A stretch of 64,000 bases of DNA from Alentia gelatinosa (taxonomy: Eukaryota > Annelida > Polychaeta > Phyllodocida > Polynoidae). Below the pieces are notes generated by a model that saw only the letters and a list, made by a program, of their open reading frames with translations, was not told the origin of the DNA and ran no database searches. A program made the position numbers and the translations under genes. Of this stretch, positions 40,738 through 51,200 are shown one piece after another. The stretch is from assembly GCA_950022655.1 (NCBI GenBank), contig OX465579.1, positions 80,611,193 through 80,675,192 of the forward strand, in the 5' to 3' direction. Numbering within the stretch: the stretch's first letter is position 1; each line of letters starts with the position of its first letter.

Positions 40738-42387
40738 CTTGCAGCTGGGTAGGTTTTTGGTCAGCTGAAACTGAATAAAGATTAAAAAATAACACTATTG
40801 CATGGGCTGAACCTCTTCTTGCAGCAGACACATGTTCATGGCAGTCGCCTGCTATAGTCTCGAAACAGAGTCTCCTCCTGATATCTGGAAACTTATCGGT
40901 AATTAGTGTAACATATTTATTGATGCAATGCAGTCTAATGCATTTCTTAAAAATCCTCAAAAATATGTAAATTAAAACATGTTTACTTAGAAATAGTATG
41001 CAGATTCATCTTTGTGGTATATAGAGTATTTCAGTTGTTGCCTCGCATTAAAAAGTACCTTGTTAAATGATACTTAAAACAATGCCCACTTGATTGAAAC
41101 AATAATGTACATACTAACTACTATATTATCTAGGAAAATATCATTAAAATTATATCATATGGGGCTTACGCAGGATCTGATCATAAAGCTGATTAAATTT
41201 TATATGTCGCAAGTCCTGTTACTCTTCTAACAGATATTATGCATCACCCAAAGGTTAAACACTACAAAGAATCTGCTGAAGAGCTTACACTCTTCAAGCA
41301 TACTCTTAATACAAACAGCTAAAAGAACTTGGAAATCTCTGCTGTAAGACTAGTTAAATATTACCTCGAAAATCATATAAATAAACACAACAAATAAATA
41401 TATACTATTTTAGTATCTAAATAAAATGCGAGTAATATATTGTATTAAAATGAATAAATACAGTTAATCTAGATGGATGAACATTACGTATGGATATGTG
41501 CACGAGTCAACTTGCAACTTAGCAACGGAGCCAGGGCCAACGAGCGACGTACCCTGCCAATTTTAAGGTTTCTGGGCATTCTAACTAAACAGGTAAGATG
41601 TATACGTGTATTTTGTAAGATGTAGAACTTATCGTTTTCCATAAAATGCCATAGCTTTCAACAAAGGTATGGTTCTTTATGAAAATTAAGGATTTTCCAT
41701 GTCGCATAGTAAAATGTCAATCACTAAAAGGGCTACATTATCGCCCATGTTTCGTGAATTATTTTTGTTTGGATGTGTCTGTTGACAAGCTTTGGCAACA
41801 GTAATTTGGCTGCTATTCATGTTCCGTAGAGATAAATACAAAGACGTTTCTGCTTTTTACTAGGGGATCAGTAAATTAGTGTCTTTTTTATGGATCATAC
41901 CTCAGTATTTATGTTCTTGAAATGATTTGCTGGAAATAATTTCACCTCTTCGATGAGGCTTCCAGTTTTCACACTGTCTCCCTCAGTGTTTGTAGATCTA
42001 GATCCAAATGTAGACTAGAATATACATATACGTACATACACTTTTTTCATATGTTGCAATCTAAGTCGTTTGAAACGTTTCAAATGGAGCCTTTATGTCG
42101 TGGCTTTTTCTCTTTTTTTTTTCATTGATGTACCGTAAGCCTCGACATGCACTGCCACTGTCACTGAGTCACTGTGTGACAGTATCCTGCAACCCTGACA
42201 ACAGTAATCTGGCTCCCAATTTCATAATAATGTTTTATGTATAGGCTGAACATATTACTTAAATGATATTATTCGGACGTTATACACGGGGTGTCCGCTT
42301 ACGCGGGCGGTCCGTTAGGCGGGGTTCTACTGTACACTCATAAACATAGTGTTACACACAGACGTAGGTAGTATGTATGAATACAAG

Positions 42388-42729
42388 AGAACTGAGCCTG
42401 CAGGAGAACTGAGCCAGAGGTGTGAATGCGAACTGAGCCTTCAGGAGAACTGAGCCTCCAAGAGAAGTGAGCCTGGCTCAGTCAGTGCTGGGTAGACTTG
42501 CTCAAGTCTTTGATTATGAACATAAATTCAATGAATGAAATGAATTACAATGTGTAAGGTTCCTCTGACTGGCTCAGGAATCAGCCAGGGCAAGGGGAGA
42601 GTTATTCACAGCGTTATGACCTGAGATGTACAGAGTAACTTGCTAATTAGCAGTGGGCCAAGGCTCAGTTCTCCTGCAGGCTCAGTTCGCACCTCTGAAT
42701 CTCAACCCCAGGCTCAGTTCTCCTGCGGG
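42388..42729. repeat. Second foldback-like repeat, cut by an assembly gap
   Basis: 42388-42481 has about five copies of GGAGAACTGAGCC or close variants on the plus strand. 42660-42729 has the same words inverted (GGCTCAGTTCTCC), running into the gap. Layout resembles the element at 39028: inverted arms built from short reiterated words ending in GAGCC. Confidence 0.6.
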
Positions 42730-42929
42730 NNNNNNNNNNNNNNNNNNNNNNNNNNNNNNNNNNNNNNNNNNNNNNNNNNNNNNNNNNNNNNNNNNNNNNN
42801 NNNNNNNNNNNNNNNNNNNNNNNNNNNNNNNNNNNNNNNNNNNNNNNNNNNNNNNNNNNNNNNNNNNNNNNNNNNNNNNNNNNNNNNNNNNNNNNNNNNN
42901 NNNNNNNNNNNNNNNNNNNNNNNNNNNNN
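42730..42929. other. Assembly gap (200 N)
   Basis: Exactly 200 N, a conventional placeholder length, so the true gap size is unknown. It falls inside an inverted repeat, which probably caused the break. Confidence 0.99.
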
Positions 42930-43561
42930 TTTGTCATATCACATGGTTATACTCATTTCATCACGGCAGAAAGGTTGAATCAACATATTCAATCAATCTG
43001 TCATTCTTTCTTTGTTTCTCTTTTTGGACTACCGTAGTTTGTCGGACACTATGTTATCTAATCTTTGCTGAGTTGAAGATTGTTCACTGATTAACCTTGT
43101 GTGCGACAAAGAATACCTGCCTTCGCAGATTGTCACTGTACCTCTCTTACCTGAAATTAAAAAAAAACAAAGAAAGAAAAACACTCGCATTATGACTTCT
43201 AACAATAATGTGTCCCTTTCCTTGGTGGTATACACTGCCACAAGCACGCTTCCTTACAGGGATAGCTGGGTCTCCTCTAATGGGTTGAGTTCATTATGGG
43301 TCAAGGCAACTCTGGGTCTAGTTCGTTTCGAGTCAAGTTCTCTAGTATTTGTATTGTCTACGGATATGAAGCCGCTATAGCCAACACTGTGAGGGTGTTG
43401 CTTATCTATGCCACTGCAGTGGTTTCTAAAGAAGAAACAACAAGTTTTGGTCACAGTCATTGTTCTTCATGAGTTTGATGGGCGACAGCCGAGTAAATAT
43501 CATGAAGCATTCAAACGAGTTGGAGAATAACTTCTTCGATCAAAACGAGTTGCTTTCTGTA

Positions 43562-43704
43562 TTTATCTCACCCCTGTACACACTAAAAGAATTGACAACA
43601 CACAGGAAATTAACCATGGACAACGAACTGCAATACTTGTAGGGGCATGGAGAACGAGTTCCCAATGTTAAGCCTACGGACATTTATCCAAGGGGTGAGA
43701 TAAA
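43562..43704. mobile_element. Short TIR element, TTTATCTCACCCCT ends, copy 2
   Basis: 143 bp with the same perfect 14-bp inverted termini as 24224-24386. The interiors share little, so the termini are the conserved part. Confidence 0.6.
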
Positions 43705-44064
43705 GATGTGTACTACCATACCCTAAAGGCCCGGCTCCACTGGTGCGATGCGATCATTGCACATGTTTTATTGGCCCATAAATGCCGATCGACCATGTTT
43801 TATTACACCAACTGCGACAGATTCGTTGCATAAAAGTCCATGGATATGTCACACTGGTGTGACGATTCCGTTGCACTATTGGTTGTGTTGTTTGTGGAGA
43901 AATTGTGGTGCATATGACAGTTTGATGCATTACCATTAATCTAGATGTGTCAGAGCTAACACATAGATATCAAGTTAAAGTCTACACTCTTTGCTTAAAC
44001 CAACAGTCATATCTAGATGATAGAACACAGAGTATCAAATGTATAACTGAAAACTTACCGAACC

Positions 44065-44285
44065 CTCCCATAATCTAGTGTTCCCCAGGGCTCGGGCCTT
44101 GGACCAGTATTTTTAAAAATTCTATTTATAGATGATATATCTAAAATTCTGCAACAATCAGAAGTAATTATACATGCAGATGATTTGATAATAATAGTAG
44201 GTGGGAAAAATGCCAACACGGTGAGGAATATAATGCAGACAGGGCTAGATGCAATGAATGAGGTTTTCAATGCAATGTATTGCTA
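44065..44285 (+). pseudogene. Non-LTR (LINE) reverse transcriptase fragment
   Basis: The plus frame reads VPQGSGLGPVFLKILFIDDI and then HADDLIIIVGGKNANTV. These are the PQG-S-LGP and (Y/H)ADD motifs of LINE reverse transcriptases in the right order and spacing. It is a truncated fragment ending in a stop at 44285. Confidence 0.7.
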
Positions 44286-44312
44286 AATACCAATTGCCCT
44301 TACCCAGTATGA

Positions 44313-44518
44313 GGTGGAAGTATGTCGTAAATTTTTTTTTTTTAAACCCATCAAAACAACACATTCTTTCACCTAAGAGTACTTCTATCAGTATTCTCAT
44401 TGAGGCTTTGAACCATAACCCGAGGCCTATGCAAGTGAGGTGCTTTTGTCTCGTATTTAAAGACTTAGCATGCTATATCGCATGTTCGCTTAACCTAATG
44501 AATGAAAAAAGAACTGTA
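44313..44518 (+). repeat. 205-bp repeat, copy upstream of the DYDC-like gene
   Basis: About 93% identical by eye to 56112-56317, from tggaagtatgtcgtaaat to cgcttaacctaa. Same orientation. Landmark: cctaagagtacttctatcag. Confidence 0.85.
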
Positions 44519-45075
44519 TGTATTGCTTAATACCAATTACCCAGTATCCATGAGCAAAAATGACCTGTCATGTCATGTTTAATTGTTTACGTCCTGTTGT
44601 ACTGTACCTGTCCTGTTATATGTATATATGTTATGGACCTCATAAGGAAAAACACCCGAGACTCGGGTGATTGTAATGTATTTATTTAGGAAAATTGAAA
44701 GGAAAAAAAACAACAACAAAAAACATCAAAAGACCAGCCATAACCTGACTTTGTGACAGCTCTCCATCCCATGAAATCTGGCATTTGAGTAGAGGCACAG
44801 CTCGTATACAAAACCAACCAATGCCTCAACAACCCGGTACCAGGTGTGTGCATGGTGTTAGGGCTGAGTGTCGGCAGATATTGTTATACCAATTATAGCT
44901 TCCATTGTGCTCTAATACAAGGAAGTACTTCTAATAGTAATCCTTGTTTTATAGGTAATAAAAATCTATTAGATCAAGGAATTACTATGCTATATGTGCT
45001 TACATTCCGAGCTGATGTTGGCATATTTTTGTATTTAGCATCATTTCTTATCGATTATACGCTTATGTATTCCAG

Positions 45076-45228
45076 GGCATCATGGACACTGAATATCTCA
45101 AGAAACACCTTGGCAAATGCCTCGTTGATTGTCTGACAGAAGTTAGCGAAAAACGGCCCCTTGATCCCATCGAGTACATGGCACAATGGCTCTATAAATA
45201 CATCGAGAATGTACAACAGTCAGAACAG
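45076..45228 (+). CDS. DYDC-like exon with start codon and Dpy-30 motif
   Basis: The exon begins after a TATTCCAG acceptor. It has 6 bases of 5' UTR, then ATG at 45082 and 49 codons ending ENVQQSEQ before GTAAGC. The DPIEY-x-A-x-WLY signature is intact. Confidence 0.9.
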
Positions 45229-48200
45229 GTAAGCAGAGAATGTTGTCACAAATATAGGAGAGATACTTCATTCAATGGCTACTGATAAAATATAACAGTG
45301 TCCTTGAATTAATATTATTTTCATCACTTTTCAAAGTTTTGTCTTGAATGCAAAGGATATGTTTGAACGCGCAAGAACAGAGACTGACATAACTGGATAC
45401 TGACTGTTTTTACTTATCTTTCTTACTAAGTGAACTATGTGATTAATGTTGTGGGGCTGGGCCACCTCCATGTCCATGTCTGTTCTTTTAATTTATGCGT
45501 AACCCCTTCTGTGATGGGCACATCGCTATTGTCTATAATTACTGTGTTTCAAATGCAATACTATATTTACTATCGCTAGAAACATCTATTATGTATATTA
45601 TTCTCCTCACGATCATTCCTTAGTTTTTGGTCACTAATACGTGCTAAATTTGTTATTCGACCTTTGAATTTTGAAGTTCAAATTATAGTTATCATATTGT
45701 AATAATCAACAGACGCGGAAATTCAAGTGCCAACGGACAAGTTGTGGTCTTTATTGAACAAGCCTGCGGATACAATTATCTAACGCGGTCCTCAGCTAAC
45801 CCCTTGGGGATTCAGATGGGTCTGTAAGGGAGAGGTGGCCACGCTCCAGAGCTGGCACAACCAGAATGCCCGCCCCGGGGCGGCGCGCTCACTTAAATAC
45901 CCGGCGAGTGACGACGTCTCACGCCGAGTATCGGGCCCCCGCGAGAGTCCCCGAGACTCCCGCTGGTACCCCACGAGCGCCCCGCCCCGGGGCACGGCCG
46001 CCCCCTCTCTCCCAGGCCCATCCAACCGCCACACCCTCCCCGTACTATTCTAAGACCCCCCGGGCGGGCCAAAGGGCTCGAGAAACCTGGGGGGCACCTC
46101 CCCCTCCCCCCGAACTCCGGAGGAGGAGACTTGCCTTAGGGGCCTACCGCGGGCCTTAAGGGCCGGGGGTGACCAGAAGGGTCCAAGAACCCCCCCCTTT
46201 TAATCCCTTCTACCCTGAGGAACCCCCCGACCGGGGGTCCTCTGCCATAAGGGCCAACGAGTGGCGCGGGGCTGCCCCCAAAACACGCCGGCCATAGGGG
46301 CCTGGGCCAGACGGGCCAAAACTAGGGGCCCCATAACGGGGTCCGACCAGAGGGGTCTTACCTGTAACGAGTAAAAAGTAGAAAGGCACGCAGAGAAACG
46401 TGCCGGCCGTAAGGGCCAACCGGAACCGCAACCACTAGGGTCCCCACAGCGGGGCCCGACCATAAGGGTCCTATGCACCTTAAGGGTGAACTACACTAAC
46501 ATGAACATGGGTCTGCCACGCCGGGCGCCCCCTAACTAGTGTCTTCCTCCGCTGGTCCCGCCGTGTCAGCATCTGTAAAAATAGAAAACAGGGGGAAACT
46601 CGTGAATTCCGGTGGCTTATGTCGGAGACCACCTCCTTCCCCCCCCCCACCACTTTTTTTTTTTTTTTTTTTTTTTTTCATATATTTGCACCCTCCGGCC
46701 TACTACGGGGTCGCCCCCAGTACCCCTCTACCAGCTTCATGGTCCGGCTCCCCCCCCTTCTCTCGGAGGACTTCCCCGGACCCCGGAAGACACCGGGGTT
46801 GACTACCCACCGGGGCCCCTTCCAGTGACAGACCAGATTACGCCCGCGACTAGGTGAAGTGACATTCCCACATAACGATCAAGGTAGGACCTGTACTTAC
46901 CCTGCGGTAGACGGTACGGCGCTCCCAGCGGACCTCAATGCTGCCATCAGAACGGACGGCACATCGCGACGTCTGATCAGCCTCCAGCGCCACGTATCCC
47001 TCCCGCAACAGCTCTGTGGGTTCGGCCCTCCGAGCCCAGACCTCCAACGGGGTAGCCGGCTCGCCCTCCCAGGGGAGGCTGACACCCCCGAGTTCGTCCG
47101 GTACGCGGGCAGTCCCCGGCCCCAGCAGACGCACATGGCTGTCGCCGTCCCACTGGGAGGTGACGGCCCTGACGGCCCCGTACGGCAGGTACGCGGGGTG
47201 CACCGTCACGCTGGACCGGATCAGCTGTTCTCTCCTCCTCTGTCGCGAGGGGCCCGCCCGGGGGGGCTCTCGGTCTTCTCCCCTCTCCTCCGCCGACAAC
47301 ATTGACGGGGGTCGCGGGCCGCGTGTCTGCGTTGTGCCTGTCCTCCGGGGCGGCTGGGGACGTCGGGGTTCCGACCGGCGGGGCACTGCTTCCCCCCGCG
47401 TCGGGTGTAGAGGCCGCCCGGGGCGTTGTCGGTATTCCCATCGCTCCTGCCGGTCTCGCCGGGGTCGCGGGCGCGTCGACGGTCGACAGTGGCATCGAGC
47501 TCGGGACCCGCGCGGGGTGCTCTCCGGAGCTTCCCGCCGCCGACCGCACCGGGGTCACTAACCGGGGGCGTCTTTCCGTCATCGGGTACCATCCTGTTGC
47601 CGGCGCTGCGCCCATCCTCCGCTGCCTCCGGGGAGTCCGGGGAGTCTGTCGAGGAGTCTGACGAGGAGTCTGACGAGGAGCCCTCCTCACCGCTGGATGA
47701 GTCTCCTTCCGCCGAGATGTTCCGCCCGGGGGTAGGCGGGAGCGGGCTGCACACGGCTGCCGGAGCCACCACGATGTCCCGTCCCGGGGTAGGCGGGGGG
47801 GGGGCTGCACACAGCCGCCGCAGTCTCCGAGACCCGGGGCGGGGCCTGAGGCGCTGCCACCGCCACAGGCGTCCCTCTCTTGGCCGGCCGGTGCCGCGGT
47901 GAGCTGCGCCGGGTCGGGGGGGGCATCCTCGCCGCGTCCTTGTTGGGGATCCGTGTCCCAGCCTTCCCCCCCATCTCATCCCGGGATGTAGAGGGCTGCG
48001 CGCCGGGTACCGCCACTCCAAAGGCCGCTCGTACGCGGGCCACCGCCTCCTCGATAGCCCGGTGCCCCTTCAGGCCCAACTCCCCTGCCAGCTTGGAGAG
48101 GGCCACCACCGTCGCCGGGGACCACTGCTGGGTTGTTGGGGACGAGTCCAGGCCCCAGATCGCCGCAGTCTGCACTTTTCTCTTCTTGGCGGGCGTGCGG

Positions 48201-51200
48201 AGGAGGGGCTCGAGGACCGGCGACTGGAGCATCGCTTCCAACACCCCGGCGGCCTCCGTGACCTCCGCGTCCTCCCCCTCGCCGATCGATATGCCCGGGT
48301 CTGATAAGGTCGGCGTCACCGTCGGAGTGGCTGGGGTCGGGGGCGGTGTGGTCTCCCCGGCTCGCGGCGCCGTCAGCCCGCAAGACGACACGGGCTGTGC
48401 CGTCGTTGGGGCCACACCCGGGGCCCCCCCCCCCCCCGCTGTCCCCCCTCTACGGCAGTGGTCGACTCCGCCGAGCCCGCACTGCTGGACTGGGTGCGCG
48501 ACTTCGAGCGCTGACGTTCGGCCGGGGGGAAGAACATATGCACCGCGTCCGGGATGCGCGTCGCGTCCCCCCCCCACGGGTGGTGGTGGCGTTCTAGATG
48601 CCGGAGGAAGTCATTCTTCCTTTTTTTCTGGAATTTATGGTCACAAACCGGGCAGGACCACCCCATGCAGTAGTCCTCATGCTTGGACTCGCGGTGGCGC
48701 TTCAGGCCGTCCGCCCTCTTGAAGGTGGCGCCGCAGGTCGCGCAATCGTGTTGTGCCGACGCCATTTTTTCTTGCTCTGATCCTGATCTCGCGATCTCTC
48801 GAACGCCGCGAGAACTGGCGGGATCCGCTGAATTCTCCTGTGCGGGAGGGGCGAACGTCACCCGGGATGGTAAAACAACTTCCGGCCCCGTGAGGCGGTG
48901 CCCCGGAGGTGTCCGGCGCAGCGTGACGACTCGCCGTGGGGGCTGCCCGGCCTCCGGAGCCTCCCGGAGGCGTCGATCGCAGTCTTCTTTGATGGCCGCT
49001 GCTATCTGCTGCGCCCGCCGGCGTGCCCTCTTCCTCCAGTTGCTTGTACTACGTCCCCCTTGCGCTCCCCCCTCCGGGGGCAACACAGAATACTTGACCG
49101 TGGTCCCGGCCTCGGCCTGGAACCGGTCCCTCGCAAAGTATCCAGACGACATTCCGTGGTGTTGTCCTGACTCCGCGTATACACCACTTGGTCCCGCGGG
49201 AGGGCGCACCTGTCGCACCCGATCCGGGTTGGGTGGCTCCCCCTTCAGGGCGTCAAAGTGCACTACCCGCTTGCGCCGTCCCATTTCGATGGCGTACACC
49301 GCCTCCCCGATCCTTCCTGTGATTACCCAGGGCCCCGTCCACCATGACTGCAACTACGGGGTAACTCCCACCCGGCGCTGAGGGTGGAAGTAGTAGACCC
49401 TAGACCCCACCTCGAACGGGGCCCCCCGTGCTCGGAGATCATGGTTCCGCCGTTGGCGGGCCACCGCCGCCCCCAGGCATCGCCGCGCCCAATCGTGGGC
49501 CCGTTCCATTCCCTCGCGGAGGCGCCCTACGTACCCCTCCGGGGGTTCCGGGGCTGTGCCCCGGCCCTCCGAAGGGGGGTACAAGAGGGCCAGAGGTGCT
49601 GCGGTCTCCCGGCCCAACATCATCCGGTTAGGCGTGACCCCGGTGGAGGCGTGCACGGAGGACCGATAAGCGCTCATGACGAAGGGCAGATGGCGGTCCC
49701 AGTCACCCTGGTCCTCCCTCACGACAGCCGCCAGCAGATTCTCGATGGTGCGGTTAGCGCGCTCCACCAACCCATCGCTCTGCGGCCGAAATGCGCAGGT
49801 CCTGGTCTGACTGATCCCCAATAACTCCGTAGTGCGCCGGAACAATTCCGACTGGAAGTTACGGCCCTGGTCCGAGTGAAGCACAGCAGGGGGTCCCAGG
49901 CGGCACACAAAGTGTTCCACAAAGGCTTGCGCCACCGTACCCGCCTCCTGGTTGGGAAGGGGCACCCCCTCCGCCCACTTCGTAAAGTAATCCATTATAA
50001 CGAGGATATATCGATTTCCCCCTTCACTCCGGGGCAGCGGACCCATGATGTCGAGTGCGGCCCTCTGCAGGGGCTCGCTCGTGGCTACATGGCCCATCGG
50101 CGCCCGGTGGGGCCCCGGGGGCCCTTTTCTCTTGAGACAGGCCACGCAGGCGGCGCAAAAAACTGAAACATCCTGCCGGAACCCCGGCCAATAATAGCTG
50201 GCCTGGCAGCGCCGGACCGTCCGAGTCCGACCCAGGTGGCCGGACAGGGGCGGGCCATGTAGGCTCTGGAGGATCTCCCGCCGCCGCTCCCTTGGCACCG
50301 CTAGCTGAAATACCTTGTCGCCCCCCGGTACGTACCACCAGCGCCCCAGGAGGCCCTCCTGGAGCACCAGTCGGTCCCTCTGGGCCCACCATGTGCGTAT
50401 CTCCGGGCCATCCCCCTCCCCCGGTGGGTGCGGGGTCCCCTCCCCCAGCCATTCCCTCACCCGTTGCAAGTCCGGGTCGTTAACTTGGTCGTCCTCCCAA
50501 GAGCGGGGCGAGATGTCCGGGGCTGCCCCGGACACCGTCGGGTCCCCGGGAGGCTCCGCTTCCAGTGCCCTGCCCCGAGACCTTGTGACCACAGCGCACC
50601 GTTGGGGTACGGGGGGCTGCATGCCACATTGTCGGCACGGCACCCGGGATAAGCCGTCAGCGTTACCGTGCTGCCGTCCCGGGCGGTGCTCGATCTGGAG
50701 GTCATAGCACTCCATGATCTGCAGCCACCGCGCTACCTGGCCCACCGGCTCCCGAAGGCTCCGGAGCCACCTGAGCGCCGCGTGGTCCGTCCGCACCAGG
50801 ACAGGCCGTCCGACCAAATAGTGGCGGAACTTGGCGAGGGCGAACATGATGGCCAACATTTCCTTCCTCGTAACGCAGTAGTTGCGCTCTAGCTTGGTGA
50901 GGGTACGGCTAGCGTAGGACAGGACCCTCTCCAGCCCCCCTTGCACCTGTGAAAGTACTGCCCCCACCCCCCCGTCACAAGCGTCCGTGTCCACAATCAG
51001 TTTCCCATGCTCTCTGGGGTACCCCAGGACCGGAGCAGCTGTCAGTTTAGCCTTTAACCCCCGGAATGCGGCGTCGCAGCCCGGGGTCCACACGAATACT
51101 CGACCTTTATCCGCCAGGGAGGACAGGGGCTTAGCCAGCTCCGCGAACCCCGGGACGAAAGCACGGTAATACCCCGCAAGCCCGAGGAAGCTACGGACCT

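Larger units (their letters stand above)
40738..45075. other. Spacer between the head-to-head POLR3A and DYDC-like genes
   Basis: About 4.3 kb, AT-rich, presumably holding both promoters and the DYDC-like 5' UTR exon. I could not identify a TATA box or a clear CpG island. It contains the second foldback-like repeat with the assembly gap, a TIR element, a LINE fragment and one copy of the 205-bp repeat. Confidence 0.6.

Noticed and set aside
42640..43090. Open frames spanning the N run
   Set aside because: They run through unknown bases, so there is no evidence of coding.
45792..46034. 80-codon minus-strand frame present identically in both LTRs
   Set aside because: It lies within the U3 part of the LTR and is duplicated only because the LTR is; no evidence of a protein.
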